Origin: Streptomyces griseoviridis
GTDB taxonomy: Bacteria > Actinomycetota > Actinomycetes > Streptomycetales > Streptomycetaceae
Assembly (NCBI GenBank): GCA_014649155.1
Contig: BMSM01000014.1
Coordinates: forward strand, 105,570 to 169,569
Length of the DNA stretch: 64,000 nt
Reading direction: 5' to 3'
Shown here piece by piece: positions 32,358-40,938 of the stretch; within the stretch, counting starts at the first letter, position 1; every line of letters begins with the position of its first letter. The notes beneath the pieces were generated by a model that worked only from the letters and a program-made list of their open reading frames with translations, was not told the DNA's origin and did no database searches. A program made the translations under genes and the position numbers.

Positions 32358-34916
32358 ATGGGACGCGGGAAGCTTCGGATCTATCTCGGCGCGGCGCCGG
32401 GCGTCGGCAAGACCTACGCCATGCTGTCCGAGGCGCACCGGCGGGTGGAGCGCGGCACCGACTGCGCCGTCGCCTTCGTCGAGCACCACGGCCGGCCCCG
32501 CACCGAGGTGATGCTGCGCGGCCTGGAGCAGGTGCCCCGCCGGGAGCTGGAGTACCGCGGCACGGTCTTCGAGGAGATGGACCTGGACGCGGTCCTCGCC
32601 CGCCGCCCCCGGGTGGCCCTGGTGGACGAGCTGGCCCACACCAACGTGCCCGGCTCGCGCAACGCCAAGCGCTGGCAGGACGTCGAGGAACTCCTCGCCG
32701 CCGGCATCGACGTGATCTCCACCGTCAACATCCAGCACCTGGAGTCACTCGGCGACGTCGTCGAGTCGATCACCGGGGTGCGCCAGCAGGAGACCGTGCC
32801 GGACGAGGTGGTGCGCCGCGCCGACCAGATCGAGCTGGTCGACATGTCGCCCGAGGCACTGCGCCGCCGCATGGCACACGGCAACATCTACCTCCCCGAC
32901 AAGGTCGACGCGGCCCTGTCCAACTACTTCCGTCCCGGCAACCTCACCGCCCTGCGCGAGCTGGCCCTGCTGTGGGTGGCGGACCGGGTGGACGCCTACC
33001 TCCAGCAGTACCGCAGTGAGCACCGGGTGTCGAAGATCTGGGGCTCGCGGGAGCGGATCGTGGTCGGCCTGACCGGCGGACCCGAGGGCCGGACGCTGAT
33101 ACGACGGGCCGCGCGCCTGGCCGAGAAGGGCGCCGGCGGCGAGGTGCTCGCCGTCTACATAGCCCGCAGCGACGGCCTGACCTCCGCCTCCCCGAAGGAA
33201 CTGGCGGTGCAGCGCACCCTGGTCGAGGACCTCGGCGGCACCTTCCACCACGTCGTCGGCGACGACATACCGGCCGCCCTGCTGGACTTCGCGCGCGGTG
33301 TCAACGCCACCCAGATCGTGCTGGGCTCCTCCCGCCGCAAGACCTGGCAGTACGTCCTCGGCCCCGGCGTCGGCACCACCGTCGCCCGCGAGTCCGGCCC
33401 CGACCTGGACGTGCACATCGTGACTCACGAGGAGGTCGCCAAGGGCCGCGGACTGCCGGTGGCCCGGGGCGCGCGGCTCGGCCGGTCCCGGATCGTCTGG
33501 GGCTGGCTCGCGGGCATCGGCGGCCCGCTGCTGCTGACGCCGGTCCTGGAGAGCGTCCACCTCGGCCTCGCCAACGACGTGCTGCTCTACCTGGCGCTCA
33601 CCGTCGCCGCCGCGCTGCTCGGCGGGCTCTACCCGGCGCTCGCCTCGGCCGCGGTCGGCTCGCTGCTGCTGAACTGGTTCTTCACCCCGCCGGTCAGCCG
33701 GATCACCATCTCCGACCCCAAGAACATCATCGCGCTGGCCATATTCGTCGGCGTCGCGGTCTCCGTGGCCTCCGTCGTCGACGTCGCCGCCCGCCGCACC
33801 CACCAGGCGGCCCGGCTGCGCGCCGAGTCGGAGATACTCTCCTTCCTCGCCGGTGACGTACTGCGCGGCGAGACCAGCCTGGAGGCCCTGCTGGAACGGG
33901 TCCGGGAGACCTTCGGCATGGAGTCGGCCGCGCTGCTGGAACGCGAGAACGACGTGGCGCCCTGGACCTGCGCGGGCCGGGCCGGCCAGGGACCGCCCGT
34001 CGAACGCCCCGAGGACGCGGACGTGGACATGCCGGTCGGCGACCACATGGCGCTGGCGCTCACCGGCCGGGTGCTGCCCGCCGAGGACCGCCGGGTGCTC
34101 GCCGCCTTCGCCGCCCAGGCCGCCGTCGTACTGGACCGGCGGCGGCTGCGCGAGGAGGCCGACCAGGCCCGCACGCTGGCCGAGGGCAACCGCATCCGCA
34201 CCGCCCTGCTCGCCGCCGTCAGCCACGACCTGCGCACCCCGCTCGCCGGGATCAAGGCGGCCGTCTCCAGCCTCCGCTCCGACGACGTGGCCTGGTCCGA
34301 GGAGGACCAGGCCGAACTGCTGGAGGGCATCGAGGAGGGCGCGGACCGCCTCGACCACCTGGTCGGCAACCTGCTCGACATGTCCCGCCTGCAGACCGGC
34401 ACGGTCACTCCGCTGATCCGGGAGATCGACGTCGACGAGGTGGTGCCCATGGCGCTGGTCGGGGTCGCCGACGCGGAGATCGAGCTGGACATCCCCGAGA
34501 CGCTGCCCATGGTCGCCGTCGACCCCGGCCTGCTGGAGCGGTCGGTGGCCAACCTGGTGGAGAACGCCGTCAAGTACAGCCCGCCCGGCGGCTCCGTCCT
34601 GGTCGCCGCCAGCGCCCTCGGGGACCGGGTCGAGGTACGGATCGTCGACCGGGGGCCCGGTGTCCCGGACGAGGCCAAGGAGCGCATCTTCGAACCCTTC
34701 CAGCGGTACGGGGACGCCCCGCGCGGCGCCGGGGTCGGGCTCGGCCTGGCCGTGGCCCGGGGCTTCGCCGAGGCCATGGGCGGCACCCTGAACGCCGAGG
34801 ACACCCCCGGCGGCGGCCTCACCATGGTCCTCACCGTCCGCGCGGCGGGACCGGCCACCCGACCCCGCGGTGCCCTCACCGCGGAAAGCCCCGCAGAAAG
34901 GCAGGCTGCCCGATGA
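32358..34916 (+). CDS. kdpD: KdpD-type osmosensitive K+ sensor histidine kinase
   Basis: An 852-residue kinase with the full KdpD plan: an N-terminal KdpD domain with Walker A GAAPGVGKT (residues 11-19), a universal-stress-protein domain (about 230-360; in some bacteria it binds c-di-AMP), four membrane helices (about 375-480), a GAF-like region, a HisKA domain with His623 in VSHDLRTPL, and HATPase_c (ENAVKYSPPGGS, GVGLGLAVA). It overlaps kdpE by 4 bp. No kdpFABC genes are adjacent, so it may control other K+ genes. The ATG at 32358 begins MGRGKLRIYLGAAPG. Confidence 0.93.
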   Translation: MGRGKLRIYLGAAPGVGKTYAMLSEAHRRVERGTDCAVAFVEHHGRPRTEVMLRGLEQVPRRELEYRGTVFEEMDLDAVLARRPRVALVDELAHTNVPGSRNAKRWQDVEELLAAGIDVISTVNIQHLESLGDVVESITGVRQQETVPDEVVRRADQIELVDMSPEALRRRMAHGNIYLPDKVDAALSNYFRPGNLTALRELALLWVADRVDAYLQQYRSEHRVSKIWGSRERIVVGLTGGPEGRTLIRRAARLAEKGAGGEVLAVYIARSDGLTSASPKELAVQRTLVEDLGGTFHHVVGDDIPAALLDFARGVNATQIVLGSSRRKTWQYVLGPGVGTTVARESGPDLDVHIVTHEEVAKGRGLPVARGARLGRSRIVWGWLAGIGGPLLLTPVLESVHLGLANDVLLYLALTVAAALLGGLYPALASAAVGSLLLNWFFTPPVSRITISDPKNIIALAIFVGVAVSVASVVDVAARRTHQAARLRAESEILSFLAGDVLRGETSLEALLERVRETFGMESAALLERENDVAPWTCAGRAGQGPPVERPEDADVDMPVGDHMALALTGRVLPAEDRRVLAAFAAQAAVVLDRRRLREEADQARTLAEGNRIRTALLAAVSHDLRTPLAGIKAAVSSLRSDDVAWSEEDQAELLEGIEEGADRLDHLVGNLLDMSRLQTGTVTPLIREIDVDEVVPMALVGVADAEIELDIPETLPMVAVDPGLLERSVANLVENAVKYSPPGGSVLVAASALGDRVEVRIVDRGPGVPDEAKERIFEPFQRYGDAPRGAGVGLGLAVARGFAEAMGGTLNAEDTPGGGLTMVLTVRAAGPATRPRGALTAESPAERQAAR

Positions 34917-35596
34917 CCCGGGTGCTCGTGATCGACGACGAGCCGCAGATCGTGCGGGCCCTCGTGATCAATCTCAAGGCGCGCCACTACGAGGTCGACG
35001 CCGCGCACGACGGGGCCACCGCCCTGGAACTGGCCGCCGGCCGCCACCCCGACGTGATCGTCCTCGACCTGGGCCTGCCCGACATGGACGGCGTCGACGT
35101 GATCAAGGGGCTGCGCGGCTGGACCCGGGTGCCGATCCTGGTGCTGTCCGCCCGGCACTCCTCCGACGAGAAGGTCGAGGCGCTGGACGCGGGCGCCGAC
35201 GACTACGTCACCAAGCCCTTCGGCATGGACGAGCTGCTGGCCCGGCTGCGCGCCGCCGTCCGCCGCGCCGAACCGGTCCCCGGCGGCACCGACGACGTGA
35301 TCGTCGAGACCCCCGGCTTCACCGTCGACCTCGCCGCGAAGAAGGTCGTCCGGGGCGGGAAGGACGTACGGCTGACCCCCACCGAGTGGCATCTGCTGGA
35401 GGTGCTGGTCCGTAACACCGGCCGTCTGGTCAGCCAGAAGCAGCTGCTCCAGGAGGTGTGGGGGCCGTCGTACGGGACGGAGACGAACTACCTGCGGGTG
35501 TACATGGCGCAGCTGCGGCGCAAACTGGAGGCGGACCCCGCGCACCCGCGGCACTTCATCACCGAGCCCGGCATGGGCTACCGCTTCGAGAGGTGA
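34913..35596 (+). CDS. kdpE: KdpE-type response regulator
   Basis: A 227-residue OmpR-family regulator: receiver domain with Asp8/Asp9, phospho-acceptor Asp52 and Lys102 region (TKPFG), and a winged-helix output domain (about 130-226, GPSYGTETNYLRVYMAQLRRK). It is coupled to kdpD through ATGA. The cognate partner is kdpD; the usual target kdpFABC is absent from the window. Confidence 0.92.
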   Translation: MTRVLVIDDEPQIVRALVINLKARHYEVDAAHDGATALELAAGRHPDVIVLDLGLPDMDGVDVIKGLRGWTRVPILVLSARHSSDEKVEALDAGADDYVTKPFGMDELLARLRAAVRRAEPVPGGTDDVIVETPGFTVDLAAKKVVRGGKDVRLTPTEWHLLEVLVRNTGRLVSQKQLLQEVWGPSYGTETNYLRVYMAQLRRKLEADPAHPRHFITEPGMGYRFER

Positions 35597-35620
35597 GCGT
35601 CCCGGCCCCGCCGGACGGGT

Positions 35621-35651
35621 TTGCATGGCTGTCGGCGTGTCCCGGTACGCT
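35621..35651 (+). promoter_or_regulatory. promoter for a probably leaderless OB-fold mRNA
   Basis: TTGCAT (35621-35626) and TACGCT (35646-35651), spacer 19 bp. The -10 ends six bases before the ATG at 35658 and no Shine-Dalgarno is present, so transcription likely starts at or next to the start codon. Confidence 0.5.
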
Positions 35652-35657
35652 TCAGAT

Positions 35658-36056
35658 ATGAGTGCTGTTCCGCGTTCCGACAAGCCGGCGGGCCGGTTCC
35701 GGCGCATGTTCGACCGGCTCTCCTCCTCGCAGGAGGACCTGGAGTCGGAAGAGCTGCGGGAGGACACCAAGACCACCGGCTGCACCCGCATCGGCGACTG
35801 CCGGGACCGGCAGATCGTCACGGTCACTGGTACCTTGCGCACGGTCACGCTGCGGCCGCGGGCCGGCGTCCCGGCCCTGGAGGCCGAGCTGTTCGACGGC
35901 TCCGCGGCACTCGACGTGGTGTGGCTGGGCAGGCGTTCCATCACGGGCATAGAGCCGGGGCGCAAGCTCATCGCATCGGGCCGGATCTCGCTGAGCCGGG
36001 GCCGCCGGGTGCTGTTCAACCCCAAATACGAACTGCGACCCCTCGGACGGGAGTAG
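35658..36056 (+). CDS. OB-fold nucleic-acid-binding domain protein
   Basis: A 132-residue protein. The N-terminal 40 residues are charged; a single OB-fold (about residues 45-128) contains IVTVTGTLRTVTLRP, AELFDGSAALDVVWLGRR and the conserved GRKLIASGRIS. It is conserved in this position in actinobacteria (from memory, the Rv2694c group). A role in binding single-stranded nucleic acid is inferred from the fold. The downstream DUF3159 gene starts 3 bp after the stop. Confidence 0.85.
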   Translation: MSAVPRSDKPAGRFRRMFDRLSSSQEDLESEELREDTKTTGCTRIGDCRDRQIVTVTGTLRTVTLRPRAGVPALEAELFDGSAALDVVWLGRRSITGIEPGRKLIASGRISLSRGRRVLFNPKYELRPLGRE

Positions 36057-36059
36057 CCG

Positions 36060-36809
36060 GTGACGTCCCTCGACAAGCCGACCGATGACAGGGAAGGCAC
36101 GGCAGCGGACGACGCGCGGGCGGTGACGGAGGCCGCCCTCTTCGAGGCCTTCGGCGGCGTGCGGGGCATGATCGAGACGGTCCTGCCGGGCCTGCTCTTC
36201 GTCACGATCTACACGATCAACAAGGACCTGCACCTCTCCGCGATCGCGGCGCTGGCCGTGTCGCTGGTGCTGGTCGTCGTCCGCCTGGTGATGAAGGACA
36301 CCGTCAAGCACGCCTTCAGCGGCGTCTTCGGCGTCGCCTTCGGTGTCGTCTTCGCGATGATGACGGGCAACGCCAAGGACTTCTACCTCCCCGGCATGCT
36401 CTACACCTGCGGGCTCGGGCTGGCGTACATCATCACGACGCTGGCCGGGGTGCCGCTGATCGGTCTGATCCTCGGCCCGGTCTTCAAGGAGAACCTCTCC
36501 TGGCGCACCCGCAACCCCGGCCGCAAGAAGGCGTACGCCAAGGCCAGTTACGCGTGGGGCGTCATCCTGCTCGCCAAGTGCGCGATCCTCTTCCCGCTGT
36601 ACTGGTGGGCGGACACCACCCAGCTCGGCTGGGTGCTGGTCGCCCTGAAGATCCCGCCCTTCCTGCTCGCCGTCTGGTTGACCTGGGTCTTCCTGGCGAA
36701 GGCGCCCGCGCCGATCGATGTGTTCGCGGAGATGGAGGCGGCGGAGAAGGCGGAGAATGCGGCGGCCGGTGACTCCGAGGCCGTGAACGGGCGGCATCGC
36801 AAGGGGTGA
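36060..36809 (+). CDS. DUF3159 multi-spanning membrane protein
   Basis: A 249-residue integral membrane protein with about five to six hydrophobic helices (residues about 40-215), starting from FEAFGGVRGMIETVLPGLLFV and ending in a charged cytoplasmic tail (EMEAAEKAENAAAG). DUF3159 proteins are actinobacterial and without known function. The GTG at 36060 is 3 bp after the OB-fold gene, so both share one transcript. Possibly a K+- or osmo-related partner by location only. Confidence 0.85.
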   Translation: MTSLDKPTDDREGTAADDARAVTEAALFEAFGGVRGMIETVLPGLLFVTIYTINKDLHLSAIAALAVSLVLVVVRLVMKDTVKHAFSGVFGVAFGVVFAMMTGNAKDFYLPGMLYTCGLGLAYIITTLAGVPLIGLILGPVFKENLSWRTRNPGRKKAYAKASYAWGVILLAKCAILFPLYWWADTTQLGWVLVALKIPPFLLAVWLTWVFLAKAPAPIDVFAEMEAAEKAENAAAGDSEAVNGRHRKG

Positions 36810-36884
36810 CGGGGCCGGTGGTCGCGGCCCGGGTGCGGGCCGGCAGGGGCTGGTCGTGCCGTTCCCCGCGCCCCTGAGACCGAA

Positions 36885-36914
36885 GGGGGCGCCCGGAGAT
36901 CACCGGGCGCCCCC
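36885..36914. terminator. bidirectional terminator, DUF3159 / trkA
   Basis: GGGGGCGCCCGG (36885-36896) and CCGGGCGCCCCC (36903-36914) form a 12-bp stem with a 6-nt loop, followed by TTT on the plus strand. Confidence 0.85.
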
Positions 36915-36929
36915 TTTCTCCGTGGCCCG

Positions 36930-37610
36930 TCAGCCGGCCGTGCTGCCACCGCGGCGGGCCGACAGCAGGTCCTCCAGCTGTCCCTCCCGGTCCTGCGCCG
37001 CGACGAACAGCAGCTCGTCGCCCGCCTCCAGGGAGTCCTCCTGCGAGGGGGCGAGCACGCGGGTGCCGCGGATGATGGTGACCAGGGACGTGTCCTCGGG
37101 CCACTGCACATCACCGACCCGCGTGCCGTCCAGGGCCGACTCCTCCGGCAGCGTCAGCTCCACGAGGTTGGCGTCGCCGTGGCTGAAGCGCAGCAGCCGG
37201 ACCAGATCGCCGACGCTCACCGCCTCCTCCACCAGGGCCGACATCAGACGCGGGGTGGAGACGGCGACGTCCACGCCCCACGCCTCGTTGAACAGCCACT
37301 CGTTCTTGGGGTTGTTCACCCGGGCGACGACCCGCGGGACGCCGTACTCGGTCTTGGCCAGCAGCGAGACGACCAGGTTGACCTTGTCGTCGCCGGTCGC
37401 GGCGATGACGACGTTGCAGCGCTGGAGCGCCGCCTCGTCCAGGGACGTGATCTCGCAGGCGTCGGCGAGCAGCCACTCCGCCATCGGGACGCGCTCGACC
37501 GAGATGGCGGTCGGCGCCTTGTCGATGAGCAGGACCTCGTGCCCGTTCTCCAGCAGCTCGCCCGCGATCGAACGGCCGACCGCACCGGCTCCGGCAATGG
37601 CGACCCTCAT
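36930..37610 (-). CDS. TrkA-family K+ channel/transporter gating protein (second of pair)
   Basis: A 226-residue cytoplasmic RCK protein: Rossmann NAD-binding RCK_N with MRVAIAGAGAVGRSIA, and an RCK_C domain (about 140-220) that in other bacteria binds c-di-AMP. It gates a Trk/Ktr or KimA-type potassium transporter. The ATG overlaps the stop of the upstream trkA gene by one base. From memory the pair corresponds to mycobacterial ceoB/ceoC. The cognate membrane subunit is probably the permease encoded divergently nearby. Confidence 0.9.
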   Translation of the reverse strand: MRVAIAGAGAVGRSIAGELLENGHEVLLIDKAPTAISVERVPMAEWLLADACEITSLDEAALQRCNVVIAATGDDKVNLVVSLLAKTEYGVPRVVARVNNPKNEWLFNEAWGVDVAVSTPRLMSALVEEAVSVGDLVRLLRFSHGDANLVELTLPEESALDGTRVGDVQWPEDTSLVTIIRGTRVLAPSQEDSLEAGDELLFVAAQDREGQLEDLLSARRGGSTAG

Positions 37611-38281
37611 CAGTGACCGCCCTCCTCTTCGGGACCCTTGGCGAACGCCGCCTCGACCTTGTCGACCTCGTCGGTGCGCATCATCACGTGCACCAGGTCG
37701 CCCTCCTGCAGCACCGTCTGGGAGCTGGGCAGGATCGCCTCCCCGAGCCGGGTGAGGAACGCCACGCGCACCCCGGTCTCGTCCTGGAGCCGGCTGACCT
37801 TGTGGCCGACCCAGGAGGCGGCCGTATGCACCTCGGCGAGCTGGACACCGCCGGTGGGGTCGCGCCACAGCGGTTCGGCGCCCGAGGGCAGCAGACGGCG
37901 CAGCATCTGGTCGGCCGTCCAGCGGACGGTCGCCACGGTGGGGATGCCCAGGCGCTGGTAGACCTCGGCGCGACGGGGGTCGTAGATCCGTGCGGCGACG
38001 TGCTCGACGTCGAACATCTCGCGGGCCACCCGGGCGGCGATGATGTTCGAGTTGTCCCCGCTGGAGACGGCGGCGAAGGCCCCGGCCTCCTCGATGCCCG
38101 CCTCGCGCAGGGTGTCCTGGTCGAAGCCGACGCCGGTGACCCGGCGGCCGCCGAAGGAGGAGCCCAGCCGGCGGAAGGCGGTGGGGTCCTGGTCGATCAC
38201 GGCGACCGTGTGCCCCTGCTGTTCCAGGGCGTGGGCGAGCGCGGAACCCACCCGCCCGCAGCCCATGATGACAATATGCAT
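37610..38281 (-). CDS. TrkA-family K+ uptake regulatory protein (first of pair)
   Basis: A 223-residue RCK protein with MHIVIMGCGRVGSALAHAL (dinucleotide-binding GxGxxG), Asp31 at the end of beta-2 in AVIDQDP, and an RCK_C domain after about residue 135. Translationally coupled to the second trkA gene. The two proteins probably form a hetero-octameric gating ring. It lies divergent from the KimA-like permease, with a 37-residue membrane-peptide gene between them. Confidence 0.92.
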   Translation of the reverse strand: MHIVIMGCGRVGSALAHALEQQGHTVAVIDQDPTAFRRLGSSFGGRRVTGVGFDQDTLREAGIEEAGAFAAVSSGDNSNIIAARVAREMFDVEHVAARIYDPRRAEVYQRLGIPTVATVRWTADQMLRRLLPSGAEPLWRDPTGGVQLAEVHTAASWVGHKVSRLQDETGVRVAFLTRLGEAILPSSQTVLQEGDLVHVMMRTDEVDKVEAAFAKGPEEEGGH

Positions 38282-38487
38282 CGCGTCACACCGTGCTTCC
38301 TGCAGGCCCTCTGAGCTTTGTGGATGTCGTGCGCATGTCTCTCTTTCGGCTCACCTGGCGGCTCTCTCGCGGCCAGTGCGCGGGCCGCGGGGGACCATCA
38401 TGCCGGTGACCACCGGCCCTGACCCCGCCAGGGGGCCGGGACGCCGGGTTCCCCCGTGCGGGGCCGGCGTACCCACGGGGAGGGGGT

Positions 38488-38601
38488 TCAGCTCCCGGCC
38501 GAGGAGCGGCGGCGGCCGATGCTGCGGACGCTGGCAAGAGTGAGGATTCCGAGGCCGACGAGTGCGGCGATCGCACCGATCAGCTCCGCGACGGCGGGCA
38601 T
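38488..38601 (-). CDS. 37-residue single-span membrane peptide
   Basis: A short gene with a strong AGGAGG five bases before its ATG at 38601. It encodes MPAVAELIGAIAALVGLGIL, then TLASVRSIGRRRSSAGS: one hydrophobic helix (about residues 4-24) and a basic cytoplasmic tail. It lies just upstream of the trkA pair on the same strand, 206 bp from the first one. Size and topology recall small regulatory subunits such as KdpF. Function is not known; the gene call rests on ribosome-binding site, codon use and topology. Confidence 0.7.
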   Translation of the reverse strand: MPAVAELIGAIAALVGLGILTLASVRSIGRRRSSAGS

Positions 38602-38805
38602 GGGACCTCCTGGGGCGCGGCGAACCGCAATGAAGTGGCGCATTTCGCACAGGGGAAACGAGTTTTGTCATATAGGCATGCCAAGCCCGTCACCTGCGGA
38701 ATCCGCAGCCGCGCGGCCCGGTGATTTCACCCGGAGGGCAGAGGACGGCCGCGCCGGGGGTGGCGGGTGGGCGACCCCCCGTTCGAACGCTTACGATCCT
38801 CTGTT

Positions 38806-40887
38806 GTGTCCAAACTGACCGACGTGCCCAAGCGGATTCTGATCGGGCGCGCACTGCGCAGCGACCGGCTGGGGGAAACGCTCCTGCCGAAGCGCGTCGC
38901 CCTGCCCGTCTTCGCTTCCGACCCGTTGTCCTCCGTGGCGTACGCCCCCGGCGAGGTGCTGCTGGTCCTGTCCATCGCGGGCGTGTCGGCGTACCACTTC
39001 AGCCCCTGGATCGCCGTCGCGGTCGTGGTGCTGATGTTCACCGTGGTCGCCTCCTACCGGCAGAACGTCCACGCCTACCCCAGCGGCGGCGGCGACTACG
39101 AGGTGGCCACGACCAACCTCGGCCCCCGGGCCGGTCTGACCGTGGCCAGCGCGCTGCTGGTCGACTACGTCCTCACGGTCGCCGTCTCCATCGCCTCCGG
39201 CATCGAGAACCTGGGCTCCGCGGTCCCGTTCGTCGTCGAGCACAAGGTCTTCTGCGCCATCGCGGTGATCGTGCTGCTCACGCTGATGAACCTGCGCGGG
39301 GTGAAGGAGTCCGGCAAGCTCTTCGCGATCCCGACGTACGTCTTCGTCGCGGGCGTCTTCATCATGATCGCCTGGGGCGCGTTCCGCGGGCTCGTCCTCG
39401 GTGACGCGATGCACGCGCCGACCGCCGACTACCAGATCAAGCCCGAGCACCAGGGCCTGGCCGGCTTCGCCCTGGTCTTCCTCCTGCTGCGGGCGTTCTC
39501 CTCGGGCTGTGCGGCGCTCACCGGCGTCGAGGCCATCTCCAACGGTGTCCCGGCCTTCCGCAAGCCCAAGTCGAAGAACGCGGCGACCACTCTCGCGATG
39601 ATGGGCCTGCTCGCCGTCACCATGTTCTGCGGCATCATCGTCCTGGCGATGACGACCAAGGTCCGGATGGCCGAGAACCCGGCCGTCGACCTGATCCACA
39701 ACGGCGTCGCGGTCGGCGCGGACTACGTCCAGAACCCGGTGATCTCCCAGGTCGCCGAGGCCGTCTTCGGCAAGGGCAGCTTCCTCTTCGTCGTCCTGGC
39801 CGCCGCGACCGCGCTGGTCCTCTTCCTCGCCGCGAACACCGCGTACAACGGCTTCCCGCTGCTCGGCTCGATCCTCGCCCAGGACCGCTACCTGCCCCGC
39901 CAGCTCCACACCCGCGGCGACCGCCTCGCCTTCTCCAACGGCATCGTGCTGCTGGCCGGCGCGGCCATGCTGCTGGTCTGGATCTACGGCGCCGACTCCA
40001 CGCGTCTGATCCAGCTCTACATCGTCGGCGTCTTCGTCTCCTTCACGCTGAGCCAGATCGGCATGGTCCGGCACTGGAACCGCCACCTGGCCACCGAGAA
40101 GGACCAGGCCACCCGGCGCCACATGGTCCGCTCCCGCGCGATCAACGCCTTCGGCGCCACCTTCACCGGGCTGGTCCTGGTCGTCGTCCTGGTCACCAAG
40201 TTCACCCACGGTGCCTGGGTCGCGCTGCTCGGCATGTGCATCTTCTACGCCACGATGACCGCCATCCGCCGGCACTACGACCGGGTGGCCGAGGAGATCG
40301 CGCCGCCCGACGGCCCCGACACCGACGACGTGGTGCGGCCCTCCCGCGTCCACTCCGTCGTCCTCGTCTCCAAGATCCACCGCCCGGCGCTGCGCGCCCT
40401 GTCCTACGCCAAGCTGCTGCGCTCGGGCAGCCTGGAGGCGCTCAGCGTCAACGTGGACCCGGCCGAGACGAAGACGCTGCGCGACGAATGGGAACGGCGC
40501 GGGATCGACGTACCGCTGAAGGTGCTGGACTCGCCGTACCGGGAGGTGACCCGCCCGGTGATCGAGTACGTCAAGAGCCTGCGCAAGGAGTCGCCGCGCG
40601 ACGCGGTGTCGGTGATCATCCCGGAGTATGTGGTCGGCCACTGGTACGAGCACCTGCTGCACAACCAGAGCGCCCTGCGCCTCAAGGGCCGGCTCCTGTT
40701 CACCCCCGGCGTGATGGTGACCTCCGTCCCCTACCAGCTGGAGTCCTCCGAGGCCGCCAAGCGGCGGGCCCGCAGGCGCCAGGACTGGAACGCGCCCGGC
40801 GCGGTCCGGCGCGGCCCGGCCCACCACCACGACCGGTCGAAGGAGTCCGCCAAAGACTCGGCGAAGGAGTCCTCGCCGTCGTCGTAG
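38806..40887 (+). CDS. KimA-like APC-family K+ permease
   Basis: A 693-residue amino-acid/polyamine/organocation superfamily transporter with about 12 membrane helices in the first 460 residues and a cytoplasmic C-terminal domain. Strong resemblance to B. subtilis KimA over the N-terminal part: FLIGR-type IGRALRSDRLGE, ASDPLSSVAYAPGEVLLVL, SYRQNVHAYPSGGGDYEVA. KimA is a high-affinity K+/H+ symporter inhibited by c-di-AMP. The location next to trkA genes supports K+ transport. GTG at 38806; TACGAT at 38792-38797 suggests a nearly leaderless mRNA. The tail is Lys/Ser/Glu-rich. Confidence 0.85.
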   Translation: MSKLTDVPKRILIGRALRSDRLGETLLPKRVALPVFASDPLSSVAYAPGEVLLVLSIAGVSAYHFSPWIAVAVVVLMFTVVASYRQNVHAYPSGGGDYEVATTNLGPRAGLTVASALLVDYVLTVAVSIASGIENLGSAVPFVVEHKVFCAIAVIVLLTLMNLRGVKESGKLFAIPTYVFVAGVFIMIAWGAFRGLVLGDAMHAPTADYQIKPEHQGLAGFALVFLLLRAFSSGCAALTGVEAISNGVPAFRKPKSKNAATTLAMMGLLAVTMFCGIIVLAMTTKVRMAENPAVDLIHNGVAVGADYVQNPVISQVAEAVFGKGSFLFVVLAAATALVLFLAANTAYNGFPLLGSILAQDRYLPRQLHTRGDRLAFSNGIVLLAGAAMLLVWIYGADSTRLIQLYIVGVFVSFTLSQIGMVRHWNRHLATEKDQATRRHMVRSRAINAFGATFTGLVLVVVLVTKFTHGAWVALLGMCIFYATMTAIRRHYDRVAEEIAPPDGPDTDDVVRPSRVHSVVLVSKIHRPALRALSYAKLLRSGSLEALSVNVDPAETKTLRDEWERRGIDVPLKVLDSPYREVTRPVIEYVKSLRKESPRDAVSVIIPEYVVGHWYEHLLHNQSALRLKGRLLFTPGVMVTSVPYQLESSEAAKRRARRRQDWNAPGAVRRGPAHHHDRSKESAKDSAKESSPSS

Positions 40888-40938
40888 ACTGGTGGGCTGT
40901 TGTCGTACATCGCCCCCTCTCACTGGAGTCACCCCGCC

